A DNA stretch of 64,000 nucleotides from an uncultured Bacteroidales bacterium (GCA_937899055.1 CALBPX010000041.1:1-64000); one strand, 5' to 3'; positions 49,272 through 61,000 are shown, counted from the first letter of the stretch. Numbers and translations are program-made. Notes: a model not told the origin generated them from the sequence alone.

Positions 49272-51101
49272 ATGGAACGTAAAGTGGTTGACGTAAAAGA
49301 TGTGGTAATCCGTTTTACCGGCGATTCCGGTGATGGAATGCAACTTACGGGTACTCTGTTTGCAGATGCTTCTGCTCTGTACGGCAACGAGATATCCACA
49401 TTCCCGGATTATCCTGCAGAAATCAGACCTCCTCAGGGCACCGTATCCGGTGTTTCTGGTTTTCAGGTGCATATAGGCAACAGGGATGTCAAAACTCCCG
49501 GAGACCTTGCAGACGTTCTGGTATCTATGAACCCTGCGGCACTTATGGCCAATGCCAAGTTTGCAAAACCCGGCGGAAGCATAATCCTGGATCAGGATTC
49601 CTTTGACGAGCAGGGCCTTCAGAAGGCCGGCTTCAAGACCATGGATCCTATTCAGGAACTCAATCTGCAAGATTACAATGTAATATGGGCTCCTATCACT
49701 TCCCTTACCAAAGAGAGTCTCAAAGACAGCGGCATGGATCTGAAGTCCATAGTAAGATGCAAGAACATCTTCACCCTTGGAATGTGCTACTTCATGTTTG
49801 GCCGTCCGCTGCATTTTACGGAGGCTTATCTGAGAAAGAAGTTTGCAAAGAAGCCGGATCTGATTGAGCCTAACATCAAGGTGCTCAACGACGGTTTCAA
49901 CTACGCCCACAACACTCATGCAATAGGCAATACATATACGGTAGCTCCGGCAAAGCAGGAAAGGGGAACATACCGCAGCATTAACGGAAACCAGGCAACT
50001 GCATGGGGTCTGATAGCAGCTTCCGAAAAGAGCGGAAGGCCTATGTTCGTAGGTTCATATCCTATTACTCCGGCAACTGCAATCCTGGAAGAACTTGCTA
50101 TTCACAAGAACCTGGGCGTCAAGACAATGCAGTGCGAGGACGAAATTTCCGGAATATGCACTTCAATAGGTGCGGCCTATGCCGGAAACATGGCCGTTAC
50201 AACAACTTCCGGCCCCGGTCTGAGCCTCAAGAGCGAGGCTCTGGGTCTGGCCTGTATAGCTGAGCTTCCTCTGGTAATTGTGGATGTTCAGCGCAGCGGC
50301 CCTTCTACCGGAATTCCTACAAAGACCGAGCAGACAGACCTTGCACAGGCTCTCTATGGCCGAAACGGCGAGTGCCCGGTAATGGTTCTGGCAGCCCGTA
50401 CGCCGTCTGACTGCTTCCGTGCAGCTTACTATGCAGCCAAGTTTGCAATGGAGCACATGATGCCTGTCATCTTCCTGTCTGAGGGTTATCTTGGCAACGG
50501 AAGCGAACCTTGGAAGATTCCTTCCATGAGCGAATATCCGGCAATCAACCCTCCTGTCATAGAAAGTTGCCAAGGCAAGTTCAAGCCATTTGAAAGAGAC
50601 CCGGAAACTTTTGTAAGAAAATGGGCCATACCCGGAACTCCCGGTCTGGAACATAGGGTAGGCGGTTTGGAAAAGAGCCCCGCCGGAGCCGTTTCTTCCG
50701 ACCCCGAGGTTCATCAGATGATGGTAAGAAACCGTGCAACCAAACTTGCAAAGGTTGCAGACTGCATACCCGAACTCGAAGTTTACGGCGAGAGCCAAGC
50801 CGATGTACTTCTTGTAGGATGGGGCGGAACATACGGCCATCTTTACACCGCAGCCGTTCAGCTCAGAGAAGAAGGCTACAAACTCGGATTTGCTCACTTT
50901 GACTACATAAATCCGCTTCCGAAGAACACGGCAGAAGTTCTGGGCCGCTACAAGAAGATTCTTGTATGCGAGCTCAACAGCGGCCAGTTTGCAGATTATC
51001 TGAGAGCAAAGCTCCCTCAGTACAAATATTTACAACTCAATAAGGTACAAGGCCAGCCGTTCATGGTTCACGAAATCGTGGATGCTGTAAAGGCCCTTTA
51101 A
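49272..51101 (+). CDS. korA: 2-oxoglutarate:ferredoxin oxidoreductase alpha subunit (gamma-alpha fusion)
   Basis: This 609-residue subunit fuses the gamma-type domain (IRFTGDSGDGMQLTGTLFADASALYG, about 10-190) to the alpha pyrimidine-binding domain (QATAWGLIAASEKSGRPMFVGSYPITPAT, CEDEISGICTSIGAAYAG, TTTSGPGLSLKSEALGLAC). The C-terminal domain has VLLVGWGGTYGHLYTAA. With KorB it interconverts 2-oxoglutarate and succinyl-CoA using ferredoxin, a step of the anaerobic, partly reductive TCA pathway. korB follows after 17 bp. gdhA next in line uses the same 2-oxoglutarate, so the region groups 2-oxoglutarate metabolism. Confidence 0.93.
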   Translation: MERKVVDVKDVVIRFTGDSGDGMQLTGTLFADASALYGNEISTFPDYPAEIRPPQGTVSGVSGFQVHIGNRDVKTPGDLADVLVSMNPAALMANAKFAKPGGSIILDQDSFDEQGLQKAGFKTMDPIQELNLQDYNVIWAPITSLTKESLKDSGMDLKSIVRCKNIFTLGMCYFMFGRPLHFTEAYLRKKFAKKPDLIEPNIKVLNDGFNYAHNTHAIGNTYTVAPAKQERGTYRSINGNQATAWGLIAASEKSGRPMFVGSYPITPATAILEELAIHKNLGVKTMQCEDEISGICTSIGAAYAGNMAVTTTSGPGLSLKSEALGLACIAELPLVIVDVQRSGPSTGIPTKTEQTDLAQALYGRNGECPVMVLAARTPSDCFRAAYYAAKFAMEHMMPVIFLSEGYLGNGSEPWKIPSMSEYPAINPPVIESCQGKFKPFERDPETFVRKWAIPGTPGLEHRVGGLEKSPAGAVSSDPEVHQMMVRNRATKLAKVADCIPELEVYGESQADVLLVGWGGTYGHLYTAAVQLREEGYKLGFAHFDYINPLPKNTAEVLGRYKKILVCELNSGQFADYLRAKLPQYKYLQLNKVQGQPFMVHEIVDAVKAL

Positions 51102-51118
51102 AGTCGGGAGGAAAAGCA

Positions 51119-52135
51119 ATGAAATATACACAGCAAGATTTCAAAAGCGATCAGATAGTCAAGTGGTGCCCGGGTTGCGGAGACCATGCAATCCTTGCGG
51201 CAGTACTCAGGGCAATGCCCGAAATCTGCGAAAAGAGGGGATATACCAGAGAGCAGTTCGTATTTGTTTCAGGTATAGGCTGTTCCAGCCGTTTCCCATA
51301 TTATATGAATACCTACGGATTCCACGGAATCCATGGCAGGGCCGGTGCTCTGGCAACCGGAATCAAAGTTGCCAACCCTCATCTTTCCGTTTGGCAGATG
51401 ACCGGCGACGGCGACGCTCTGGCTATAGGCGGAAACCATTTCATCCATGAAATAAGAAGGAACATAGATGTCAACATCATTTTGTTCAACAACAGGATTT
51501 ACGGCCTTACCAAGGGTCAGTATTCTCCTACTTCAAGGTTTGGAATGGTTACCAAGACTTCTCCCTACGGAACGGTTGAATATCCGTTCACTCCGGGCGA
51601 GCTGGTTCTGGGCGCAAGGGGAACATTCTTTGCCCGCAGCCTTGACAGCGAACTTGCTCTCAACCAGGAGATTATGGTAAGGGCCGCAATGCATGACGGA
51701 ACCTCTGTAATGGAGATGCTGGTAAACTGCATGATATACAACAACGGCACCCATGCCGACATTTCCGACCGCGCCGTAAGGGCCGACAGAACCATCATCC
51801 TCCGCGATGGCCAGCCTATGATCTTTGGGAAAGACCGCGATAAAGGCATAGTGCTGGACGGCCTCAAACTCAAGGTTGTGAAGTTGGGCGAAGACGGCAT
51901 TACGGAAAAAGACCTTCTGGTTCACAATTCAAAGGAAGACAACTTTGGAATCCACTCCATGCTGGTTGACATGAAGGGTCCGGATTTCCCGGTGGCCCTG
52001 GGAGTCATCCGCGATGTAGAGGACAAGACCTACGACGACAGCGTTCACGCTCAGTTGGAAGAGGTAAAATCCAAGGCAAAGATTCACTCTGTGGACGAAC
52101 TTTTGCACAGCGGTGCAACTTGGACGGTAGAATAG
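51119..52135 (+). CDS. korB: 2-oxoglutarate:ferredoxin oxidoreductase beta subunit
   Basis: This 338-residue TPP-binding subunit has KWCPGCGDHAILAAV (Cys and TPP contacts), VSGIGCSSRFPYYMNTYGFHGIHGRA, and the TPP motif VWQMTGDGDALAIGGNHFIHEIRRNIDVNIILFNNRIYGLTKGQYSPTS. It completes the KorAB pair and is translated 17 bp after korA, with a GGGAGGA ribosome-binding site in the gap. Together with the single-gene alpha-gamma fusion it matches the usual Bacteroidales KorAB enzyme; 2-oxoglutarate is favoured over pyruvate because of this architecture and family. Confidence 0.93.
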   Translation: MKYTQQDFKSDQIVKWCPGCGDHAILAAVLRAMPEICEKRGYTREQFVFVSGIGCSSRFPYYMNTYGFHGIHGRAGALATGIKVANPHLSVWQMTGDGDALAIGGNHFIHEIRRNIDVNIILFNNRIYGLTKGQYSPTSRFGMVTKTSPYGTVEYPFTPGELVLGARGTFFARSLDSELALNQEIMVRAAMHDGTSVMEMLVNCMIYNNGTHADISDRAVRADRTIILRDGQPMIFGKDRDKGIVLDGLKLKVVKLGEDGITEKDLLVHNSKEDNFGIHSMLVDMKGPDFPVALGVIRDVEDKTYDDSVHAQLEEVKSKAKIHSVDELLHSGATWTVE

Positions 52136-52180
52136 ACATAAACACTATAACAAACCAATTTTTTAAAATAAATTTTTTAT

Positions 52181-53524
52181 ATGAAAACAGCTGAAATAAT
52201 GGCTAACCTGGCTGCTAAGCATCCTGGTGAAAATGAGTACCTTCAGGCCGTTCAGGAAGTCCTCGAGAGCATCGAGGAGGTTTATAACCAGCATCCTGAA
52301 TTTGAAAAGGCAAAGATTGTTGAAAGAATGGTTGAACCGGACCGTATCTTCACTTTCCGTGTAACATGGGTTGACGATAAGGGCGAAGTTCAGACCAACC
52401 TCGGTTATCGTATCCAGTTCAACAGCGCAATAGGCCCTTACAAGGGAGGTCTCCGCTTCCACAAGGCAGTTGTTCCTTCAATGCTGAAATTCCTCGGCTT
52501 TGAGCAGACATTCAAAAACGCTCTTACTACTCTTCCTATGGGTGGAGCAAAGGGCGGTTCAGACTTTGACCCTGTTGGAAAGTCCAACGACGAAATCATG
52601 CGTTTCTGCCAAGCATTCATGCAGGAACTTTGGCAGTGCATAGGTCCTGATCAGGATATTCCTGCAGGCGACGTAGGAGTAGGCGGCCGCGAAATCGGTT
52701 TCCTCTACGGTATGTACAAGAAACTTGCCCGCGAGTACAATACAGGCGTTCTCACCGGCAAGGGAGCTACCTGGGGTGGTTCAATCCTCCGTCCTGAGGC
52801 TACTGGTTTTGGTGCTCTGTACTTCACCCAGCATCTTCTCCAGACCGCCGGCAAGGACATCGTAGGAAAGAAAGTTGCCCTGTCTGGCTTCGGTAACGTT
52901 GCTTGGGGTGCAGCTACAAAGGCAAAGGAACTTGGCGCAAAGGTTGTTGCCATTTCCGGTCCTGACGGAGTTTGCGAAATTCCTGACGGTATTACAGACG
53001 AAATGATTGACTACATGCTTGATATGCGTGCTTCCAACCGCAACAAGGTTGAGGATATGGCTACCAAGTTCCCCGGAAAGGCTATCTTCACTCCCGGAAA
53101 GAAGGCTTGGAGCATTCCTTGCGACATAGCTCTTCCTTGTGCATTCCAGAACGAGCTTTCTGAGGACGATGCCAAAGAGCTTCAGGCAAACGGTTGCTGG
53201 TGCTGCTGCGAGGTATCCAACATGGGTTGCCAGCCTGGTGCCATCCACTATTTCCAGAACAACGGTATCCTGTTTGCTCCCGGTAAGGCAGTCAACGCCG
53301 GCGGCGTAGCAACTTCAGGTCTGGAAATGACTCAGAATGCAAGCCACATAAGCTGGTCTGCAAAAGAGGTTGACGACAAGCTGCATTTCATCATGCAGAG
53401 CATTCATGAGCAGTGCGTTAAGTACGGTACCCAGCCAGACGGTCACATAGACTATGTAAAGGGTGCCAACATTGCCGGCTTCATGAAGGTTGCTACTGCA
53501 ATGCTGGAGCAGGGAATCATTTAA
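52181..53524 (+). CDS. gdhA: NADP-type glutamate dehydrogenase
   Basis: This 447-residue hexameric-class enzyme interconverts glutamate with 2-oxoglutarate and ammonia. Motifs are YRIQFNSAIGPYKGGLRFHKAV (substrate Lys), LTTLPMGGAKGGSDFDPVGKSNDEIMRFCQAFM (catalytic Lys), DIPAGDVGVGGREIGFLYG, ATGFGALYFTQHLL and VALSGFGNVAWGAATKAKELGAKVV (dinucleotide fold). It is of standard length. The preceding AT-rich 45 bp lack a clear promoter. A strong terminator follows at 53547. It provides ammonium assimilation next to korAB. Confidence 0.96.
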   Translation: MKTAEIMANLAAKHPGENEYLQAVQEVLESIEEVYNQHPEFEKAKIVERMVEPDRIFTFRVTWVDDKGEVQTNLGYRIQFNSAIGPYKGGLRFHKAVVPSMLKFLGFEQTFKNALTTLPMGGAKGGSDFDPVGKSNDEIMRFCQAFMQELWQCIGPDQDIPAGDVGVGGREIGFLYGMYKKLAREYNTGVLTGKGATWGGSILRPEATGFGALYFTQHLLQTAGKDIVGKKVALSGFGNVAWGAATKAKELGAKVVAISGPDGVCEIPDGITDEMIDYMLDMRASNRNKVEDMATKFPGKAIFTPGKKAWSIPCDIALPCAFQNELSEDDAKELQANGCWCCCEVSNMGCQPGAIHYFQNNGILFAPGKAVNAGGVATSGLEMTQNASHISWSAKEVDDKLHFIMQSIHEQCVKYGTQPDGHIDYVKGANIAGFMKVATAMLEQGII

Positions 53525-53546
53525 TTCTTAAGGAATTAAGCAAAAG

Positions 53547-53577
53547 AAAGGGATGGCCCGCAGGTCATCCCTTTTTT
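53547..53577 (+). terminator. gdhA terminator
   Basis: AAAGGGATGGCC and GGTCATCCCTTT form a 12-bp stem with one G-U pair and a 4-nt loop (53559-53562), followed by a T run. It lies 23 bp after the stop. Confidence 0.85.
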
Positions 53578-53606
53578 CTTGTGTCCGTCCGGAACGTAAG
53601 GAGGGG

Positions 53607-54620
53607 TCAGATATGTATTTCCACAATCTGAAGGTCTGAAACCGATTGCAGTTGCACGCATTTCAGTTCTGCCGGAAGCAGATAAAGGTCTCCGTCCTTA
53701 ATCGGAAGCATTTCCTTAATGCAGCTGCCGGCTACAGGGCAGAAGAACAGCTTTCCGCTTCCGCCGGTGCATACGATTACGGAAAAACTTCCGGTATCTG
53801 AATAATCGTGGTTGTATAGAACCGGATGTGCGGAATTGCCCAAGGCAGTGAAATCCAGGAACTTTGTTGTAAAATATTCACAGGAGACCATAGGCTCTGT
53901 GCGAACATTGCCGGTTGGCGTTGCAGGGCTGCCCAAGGGGGCAAAAACATTCCTCTGAACTTCCACTTCCTTTTCCAGGGTTTCTTCAAAATCTATTGCC
54001 ATGAGTGCGTCTTTTACATCCAGCCGCCGTTTTTTGCCGTCTTTGTCAAGGCGGTTGAAATCGTACAGACGGTAGGTTGTATCCGACGGCTGCTGGATTT
54101 CCAGAAGTTTTACTCCGGCTCCTATGCTGTGGACGGTTCCGGCCGGAATATAATACCAGTCGCCTTTTTGGGGGCGGAAGCGGTTCAGGACGTTTTCCAG
54201 AGTCTTTTCGCCCTTTTGGACATCTTCTTCACTGATGGAATTGGCTACAATCCTGTTGAACTCGGACGCGGTGAATCTTTTCCTGAAGCCTACCAGAAGT
54301 TCAGAATCTCTGGCAGCCTGAATGACATACCACATCTCCGTCTTGCCGTTGGGCAGATCTTTGCCTTTTGCCATTGCATCGTTGGGATGCACCTGAACGG
54401 AAAGTTGCTGACGGGCATTTATGTGCTTTATCAGCAGGGGAAACCGGTTCCCGAACCTATTCCATACCTTTTCTCCCACAAGCCTTGCTCCATACTTTTC
54501 CACCAGCGCAGACAGCTCACATCCGCAGACGGTCTGCCTGCCTTCCATCGCTGAGAGAATCCATTCTTCCGTTCCCCAGACGGTGGCTATGTTAACCGGT
54601 GTAAACCTGTATGGGCGCAT
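53607..54620 (-). CDS. manA: Mannose-6-phosphate isomerase, class I
   Basis: This 337-residue cupin-type isomerase interconverts mannose-6-phosphate and fructose-6-phosphate. Zinc-site motifs are visible: FPLLIKHINARQQLSVQVHPNDAMA (QVHP), GKTEMWYVIQA, and the distal GDWYYIPAGTVHSIGAGVKLLEIQQPSDTTYRLYDFNR. The ATG at 54620 is used; a TTG one codon upstream is possible. It is leftward and alone, converging with gdhA and starting 33 bp before the pyrophosphatase end. It supplies mannose or GDP-sugar precursors. Confidence 0.93.
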   Translation of the reverse strand: MRPYRFTPVNIATVWGTEEWILSAMEGRQTVCGCELSALVEKYGARLVGEKVWNRFGNRFPLLIKHINARQQLSVQVHPNDAMAKGKDLPNGKTEMWYVIQAARDSELLVGFRKRFTASEFNRIVANSISEEDVQKGEKTLENVLNRFRPQKGDWYYIPAGTVHSIGAGVKLLEIQQPSDTTYRLYDFNRLDKDGKKRRLDVKDALMAIDFEETLEKEVEVQRNVFAPLGSPATPTGNVRTEPMVSCEYFTTKFLDFTALGNSAHPVLYNHDYSDTGSFSVIVCTGGSGKLFFCPVAGSCIKEMLPIKDGDLYLLPAELKCVQLQSVSDLQIVEIHI

Positions 54621-54653
54621 CAAAAACCGATGTTAAATGTTCTTTCCTGATTA

Positions 54654-56900
54654 TCAGAGTATATTGAATGCTACGGTAACTCCTGCCATGACTATTGAAA
54701 CCATGCTCATGAGTTTGATGAGGATGTTCAGCGATGGGCCGCTGGTATCTTTGAACGGATCTCCGACGGTATCTCCCACTACCGTGGCCTTATGGGCATA
54801 AGAACCCTTGCCTCCGAAGTTTCCTTCTTCTACATACTTTTTGGCATTGTCCCAGGCTCCGCCGGAGTTGGCCATAAAGACAGCCAGGACAAATCCGCTG
54901 CTGAGGCCTCCGACCAGAAGTCCCAGAACACCCGAAACTCCAAGTACGATGCCTACTATTACAGGTGCGGCTATGGCCAGCAGAGACGAGCCTATCATTT
55001 CTCTCTGGGCGCTGCGGGTAGATATCTCAACGCAGCGTGCATAGTCCGGAGTGGATGTGCCGTCCAGTATGCCCTTGTCTGAGGAGAACTGGCGTCTTAC
55101 TTCCTCCACCATCTTCTGGGCGGCTCTTCCTACTGAACCCATGGTGAGGCCGCAGAACAGGAATGCCAGCATGGCTCCGATGAACACACCCACAAGAACC
55201 TTGGGGTTCATAAGATTGACATTGAACCAGGTCATGAAGTCAGAAAATCCTGCGCTCTGGAGGGTTTCCTTGCCTGTTACGGCAAGGCTTTCCGTATTGA
55301 GGTCTCTGATGGCGGCCTCAAGTCCGGAGGTATCGGCCACTCTGAGCAGGGCTATCTTGATTTCTTCTATGTATGAAGCCAGAAGGGCCAGTGCCGTAAG
55401 GGCTGCCGAACCTATGGCAAAGCCCTTGCCCGTAGCTGCGGTGGTGTTGCCCAGAGCATCCAGCACATCGGTGCGGTCTCTGACCTCAGGCTCCAGACCG
55501 CTCATCTGAGCGTTGCCTCCGGCATTGTCTGCAATAGGGCCGTAAGCATCTGTAGCCAAGGTTATTCCAAGGGTTGAGAGCATGCCCACAGCGGCAATTC
55601 CGATTCCGTAGAGGCCAAACGAAAGGTTCTCCTTGCTCAGAAGGTTTGCAGAAAATTCCGTTGCGCACAGGTAGGCCATGACTATGGCGCAGCCTATTGT
55701 GATGACAGGAATGGCTGTGGATATCATACCCGTACCCACGCCGGAAATTATTACGGTTGCCGGACCTGTCTGTGCGCTCTCGGCTATTTTCTTGGTAGGC
55801 TTATATGAGTGGGAAGTGTAGTACTCCGTAGTCTTACCTATAATAATACCTGCCAGAAGACCCGTCAGAACTGAGAACGATATGCCCAGCCAATGAGTGA
55901 GCCCAAGGGCGTAAAGTATTACGAATGAGAATATGGCTATCAGAACTGAGGAGAAGTTGACTCCAAGGCTCAGCGATTTGAGAAGCTGGCCCATGCCTGC
56001 GTTTTCTTTTGTCTTTACCAGGAATATGCCAATGACGGACAGGAACACTCCCACAGCCGCAATTAGCATAGGGGCGAATACGGCCTTGAGCTGCATACCC
56101 TCCTGCCCGATGAAAGCACTGGCTCCGAGTGCAGCAGTTGCAAGCACGCTTCCGCAGTAAGACTCGTAAAGGTCTGCTCCCATACCGGCTACATCGCCTA
56201 CATTGTCGCCCACATTGTCTGCAATGGTTGCAGGGTTTCTGGGGTCGTCTTCCGGAATTCCGGCTTCGGTCTTGCCTACGAGGTCTGCTCCCACGTCTGC
56301 TGCCTTGGTGTAAATGCCGCCGCCCACTCTGGCAAACAGAGCCTGGGTTGAGGCTCCCATTCCAAATGTCAGCATAGTGGTAGTAATTATGGTAAGCTTC
56401 TGGCTCATGTCCTCAGGTCTGATGAAATAATCCAGAACCATATACCATATAGATATGTCCAAAAGTCCGAGGCCAACTACTGTAAGACCCATAACCGCAC
56501 CGCTGCGGAAGGCAACCTTAAGCCCTTTGTTCAGCGACTGACGGGCTGCGTTTGCAGTACGGGCAGAGGCGTAAGTGGCGGTTTTCATGCCTATGAAGCC
56601 GGCAAGTCCGCTGAAAAAACCTCCGGTAAGGAAAGCAAAAGGCACCCAGCCGTTCTGTATTCCCAGGCCGTAAGCCAAAAATGCAAAAATAGCAGCCAGC
56701 ACAATAAAGACAATCACAACTACCTTGTACTGTTGTTTGAGGTAAGCCATTGCACCTTGTCTGACATAAGAGGCAATCTCCCTCATCTTGGGAGTACCCT
56801 CGTCCTGCCTGAGCATCTGACGGTAGAATATGAACGCAAAAAGAAGCGCTACCAAAGATGCCACCGGGACCAGATAAAACAAATAACCGGTTAAATCCAT
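54654..56900 (-). CDS. hppA: Membrane-bound ion-translocating pyrophosphatase
   Basis: This 748-residue membrane enzyme hydrolyses pyrophosphate and pumps H+ and/or Na+. It has about 16 helices and the substrate motifs [56 protein letters not shown] and NAGGNAQM plus [21 protein letters not shown]. The segment [10 protein letters not shown] has Ala where K+-independent enzymes have Lys, so it belongs to the K+-dependent class. That class includes Na+ and dual Na+/H+ pumps; a Bacteroides relative pumps both. It adds ion-motive force in an anaerobe. Confidence 0.96.
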   Translation of the reverse strand: MDLTGYLFYLVPVASLVALLFAFIFYRQMLRQDEGTPKMREIASYVRQGAMAYLKQQYKVVVIVFIVLAAIFAFLAYGLGIQNGWVPFAFLTGGFFSGLAGFIGMKTATYASARTANAARQSLNKGLKVAFRSGAVMGLTVVGLGLLDISIWYMVLDYFIRPEDMSQKLTIITTTMLTFGMGASTQALFARVGGGIYTKAADVGADLVGKTEAGIPEDDPRNPATIADNVGDNVGDVAGMGADLYESYCGSVLATAALGASAFIGQEGMQLKAVFAPMLIAAVGVFLSVIGIFLVKTKENAGMGQLLKSLSLGVNFSSVLIAIFSFVILYALGLTHWLGISFSVLTGLLAGIIIGKTTEYYTSHSYKPTKKIAESAQTGPATVIISGVGTGMISTAIPVITIGCAIVMAYLCATEFSANLLSKENLSFGLYGIGIAAVGMLSTLGITLATDAYGPIADNAGGNAQMSGLEPEVRDRTDVLDALGNTTAATGKGFAIGSAALTALALLASYIEEIKIALLRVADTSGLEAAIRDLNTESLAVTGKETLQSAGFSDFMTWFNVNLMNPKVLVGVFIGAMLAFLFCGLTMGSVGRAAQKMVEEVRRQFSSDKGILDGTSTPDYARCVEISTRSAQREMIGSSLLAIAAPVIVGIVLGVSGVLGLLVGGLSSGFVLAVFMANSGGAWDNAKKYVEEGNFGGKGSYAHKATVVGDTVGDPFKDTSGPSLNILIKLMSMVSIVMAGVTVAFNIL

Positions 56901-56924
56901 ATAAAATAAATTTGATAAAAATAA

Positions 56925-57785
56925 TTATATATCCAAAGATACAATAAATTTCTTTTTCAAACCAGCTTTTTGGCTTTCATTTGTTAAGCCATTTGACAGA
57001 ATTTCTTGGGTGATGTCATTGGCCAGTTTTTCTAACACGTCTGATTTTGAGCCTGTTGTGGCTATTGTTGTTTCAAATCCGGATTTTTCGGATTTCTTAA
57101 TTCCAGGGTTTGCACCATCTGTTTTACGCACATTCTCAAGCAGATGAAGAGCTCTTTTTGCCACGGCTGGTGCCGGATTGATAATATTAAAATTATCAGA
57201 AGAAACCTTCCTTATTGCCTTTTCAAGAAATGGATAGTGGGTGCAGCCCAGAACCACACAGTCTGCGCCGGCGGCTGTCATAGGATCTATGTATTTTTTT
57301 ACAAGTTGCTCTGCCTCAGGACTATCGGCCTTACCTTGCTCCACCAGTTCCACCAGTCCTTCACCCACCTGTTCTATAATTTTTACCTGTTTGTTGAGTG
57401 CGTACTTTTCAGAAGTTGCAAGATAGAGGCTACCTTTGAAGGTTCCCTGAGTTGCCAGCACTCCTATTGTTCCGGTTTTTGTCAGAAGTGCGGCAGGCTT
57501 TACCGCAGGTTCCATTCCAACAAACGGTATATCAAATAGTTGCCTGAGTTCTTTGATGGCGGCGGCGGTTGCCGTATTGCATGCTGCAACTATGATTTCC
57601 GCCCCTCTTTCAATCAGAAAACGGGATATCAAAGTGGCTCTTTCCAATATCAAATTTTTACTTTTTGGGCCGTATGGGCAGAATGCTGCGTCAGAAATAT
57701 AGAAATAACTTTCTGAGGGCATTAGCTTTACAAGTTCCTTCCAAACTGAAAGACCTCCAGCTCCAGAATCAAAAATACCTATCAT
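56925..57785 (-). CDS. murI: Glutamate racemase
   Basis: This 286-residue enzyme makes D-glutamate for peptidoglycan. It has GIFDSGAGGLSVWKEL (Asp/Ser pair), AACNTATAAAIKELR with the first catalytic Cys, and VVLGCTHYPFLEKAI with the second Cys and His. The ATG at 57785 is chosen because the family starts at this motif; a longer frame adds 21 unrelated residues. The C-terminal ~45 residues (GIKKSEKSGFETTIATTGSK) extend beyond usual MurI. It ends 24 bp before the pyrophosphatase start and could be its upstream operon partner. Confidence 0.93.
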   Translation of the reverse strand: MIGIFDSGAGGLSVWKELVKLMPSESYFYISDAAFCPYGPKSKNLILERATLISRFLIERGAEIIVAACNTATAAAIKELRQLFDIPFVGMEPAVKPAALLTKTGTIGVLATQGTFKGSLYLATSEKYALNKQVKIIEQVGEGLVELVEQGKADSPEAEQLVKKYIDPMTAAGADCVVLGCTHYPFLEKAIRKVSSDNFNIINPAPAVAKRALHLLENVRKTDGANPGIKKSEKSGFETTIATTGSKSDVLEKLANDITQEILSNGLTNESQKAGLKKKFIVSLDI

Positions 57786-57848
57786 AAAAACGCGTTTTTG
57801 GGGGCGGATAACCACACCGGCGCCACAAATATAACAAAAATGTTGCAT

Positions 57849-58008
57849 TTTCTGTTAACAACTCAAATCGCCGAAAAAAATAATTGTCCATTTATTTGGT
57901 TTGTCAGACAATAATTCGTATATTGCAACCCAAAACTAAAGCCAAACTGACCAGAATTATTATTAACAAATAAACAACACTACTTAAAATTAACTAAAAA
58001 TCAACCAA
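57849..58008. other. AT-rich intergenic region before the SusC gene
   Basis: This 160-bp gap separates divergent murI and susC-like genes. TTTG (57898-57903) and an imperfect TATATTGC further on could be a weak promoter, but neither element is well placed. No regulator gene, anti-sigma gene or riboswitch is visible. Confidence 0.4.
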
Positions 58009-61000
58009 ATGAAACGAATTACATTTGTTTTGGCGTTACTGTTGTTGTGTGTTGGGCAATTTGCTTTTGCACAGACAATCAAAGTAACAGGTACCGTTTC
58101 CGATGCGGCTGATAACGAGCCTTTAATCGGTGCGGGCGTTGTGGTAAAGGGTACTCTTAATGGTGTTGCAACTGATCCCAACGGACAGTATGTCATCAAT
58201 GTGTCGAGAGACGCTGTCCTGGTTTTCACTTATCAGGGATATGCAACTCAGGAGATTCCTGTAAACGGCAGGTCTGTAATCAACGTTCAGCTTCAGAATG
58301 AGGCAGAATCTCTGGAGCAGGTTATCGTGCTCGGTTACGGTACCGCCAGAAAGATTTCAACGGTGGTAGGTTCCGCCCAGACCGTAAAATCCAAGGCCCT
58401 CAAGGACAAGCCGGTTATCAATGCGGCTGATGCTCTCCAGGGTCAGGTTGCAGGTCTGCAGGTTTATACCTCATCTGGTGACCCGTCTGCTACGGTATCT
58501 ATGCGTATCAGAGGTGTGAACTCCCTCCAGGCATCAACTACCCCTCTGTTTGTATTGGACGGAACTCCTGTACTCTCAGACATCTTCAACACTTTGAACC
58601 CTAACGACATTGAGAGCGTTACCATTCTCAAGGACGCTTCCTCAACAGCTATCTACGGTTCACGTGCTGCCAACGGAGTTGTTTACATCACAACCAAGAA
58701 AGGTACATCTGAGAAGCCTGTTGTAAAGTTCTCAGCTAACTACGGTGTTTCCAACCTGGCACGCAACCCTATCAAGCGCGTGAACTCAGAAGAGTGGTTC
58801 AGGATGAACGAAATCATCACTCCTGAATACCTCACAGACACTGATTTCCAGGCAACAAAGGCATTCAGACTTGGTAACAAGATAGAGACCAACTGGATGA
58901 AGTGGGCTTTGAACCAGAATGTTCCTACCATGGGAGCCGACCTCTCAGTTTCTGGTAGAACAAAGGTTGTTGACTACTACATTTCATTGGCTGCCAACAG
59001 AATGGAAGGTGTTGAGCCTATGACTGCACACAACCGTTACGCTGCACGTATCAACATGAACGTAACTCCTACCAACTGGTTCAAGTTTGGTATTGCTTTG
59101 GGAGTAGGTTATCAGCAGTCAAGGGAGAACCCTTACAACTCTGACTATTCTTCAGGTAACCGTAACAACTGGAACAACCCTGTAAACTTTGCATTGTGGG
59201 CTCCTACATGGTGGACCCCTTATGAAATACTTACAGATGCTTCCGGAAACTTCATCGGCTACGGCGACGAAACTCCTTACATGGACGACTTTGGCGCATA
59301 CAGCCCTAAGTATCGTTACAAATACCTCAAGGTAAAGGACAACACTGTAAGACTGAACGGTAACCTCTATGAGCAGGTATCTCCTATCAACGGTCTGACC
59401 ATCAGATTCGCACAGGGTCTGGAAGGCTATGATTACAGATGGAGCCGCAGAGACCTTCAGGATCCTGAGGACTGGATTTACATTTACCGTACCAATGGTC
59501 CTTATGTAGGTCAGAGCTTCACCAGATACTATCGTCTTACCACAACCAATACCGCTGAGTACAAGTTCCAGCTTGGTGAAAGGCATAACATCACTGCCCT
59601 TGTAGGTCAGGAGGCCATCATCAACCATTCTGAGGGATTCAGCGCAAGTGGCAGCGGTCAGGCAAGTGCAGATCTTGCTACACTGAGCAATTCAGACGAC
59701 GATCTGCCAAAGTCAGTAGCTGAGAGCTATTCACAGTATAAATACAACTCTCTGTTCTCAAGACTTTCATACGACTACAACAGCAAGTATTATGTAGATC
59801 TCTCTTTCCGTCGTGACGGTTCATCCCTCTTCGGAGCAAACAAGAGATATGCAAACTTCTGGTCTGCAGGTGCTATGTGGAACATCAAGGCTGAGAACTT
59901 CCTCAAGGATGTTGAGTGGATTAACAAACTCCAGCTTTCTGCCAACTACGGTACCGTAGGTAACTCCGGTATCAGCAACTACCTGTCAAAGGCTCTTGTA
60001 GGTACAGGTACTCAGTATAAGGGTATGACCTACTACGTTTCCAATTCCGGTAACGAAGACCTGACATGGGAAACTCTGGAGAGCTTGAACATAGCTTTGG
60101 ACTTCAGACTCTGGAACAAACTGGAAGCCAAACTTGAGGTTTACAGAAAGAACACCAAGGACATGCTCCTTGAAATTCCATGGTCTTATTCAACCGGATT
60201 CTCCGGCGGTTATGGCAACATCGGTAACATGAAGAACGAAGGTATCGAGGCTACCCTGACCTATGACTGGGTTCGCAACGAGAATATGTTCCTGCAGACA
60301 AGCGTGAACGTTTCTTACAACAAAGACAAGATCACCAAGCTGTTTGACGGACGTGACAACTTCGAACTTCCTGACTACGGTCTGAACTACTGTGTAGGCC
60401 ACTCAGCAGGTGAGCTTTGGTATGTAAAGAGCGCAGGTATCGATCCGGCAACCGGACGTCCTCTGTGGTATGACAAGGACGGCAACATCACTGATGTATA
60501 TTCAGACGATAACCGTATCCTCCTTGGCAAATCAAGATATGCTCCTTGGTCAGCAGGTCTCCAGATCGACTTCACCTACAAGAACTTTGCTCTTCAGGCT
60601 CAGTTCTCAGGCGTATTCGGAAAATACCTGATCAACAATGACCGTTACTTCTACACCAACACCAACTTTGCAGATAACCGTCTTGCAAGCGAGGTTCTCT
60701 ACAAGATGTGGCAGAATCCTGGCGACAAAGCTAAATATCCAAATCCTGCATATGTTGTTAACGGTGAATGCTTTGACTCAAGATTGGTTGAAAACGCATC
60801 ATTTGTAAGACTCAAGGGTGTTACCCTTTCTTACTCTCTGGGCAAGAACGCTCTCAACAAGATGGGTGGCGTGCTTACAGGTTTAAGATTCTTTGTAACA
60901 GGTCGTAACCTTCTTACTTGGACCAAGTACTCCGGTTGGGATCCTGAGCAGAATATCAACCTCCAGTTGGCTGTATATCCTAACTCTCAGCAGTATGCAG

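Noticed and set aside
54654..56900. Frameshift or split in the pyrophosphatase gene
   Set aside because: Several long antisense frames gave that impression, but the leftward 748-codon frame is intact with all substrate motifs.
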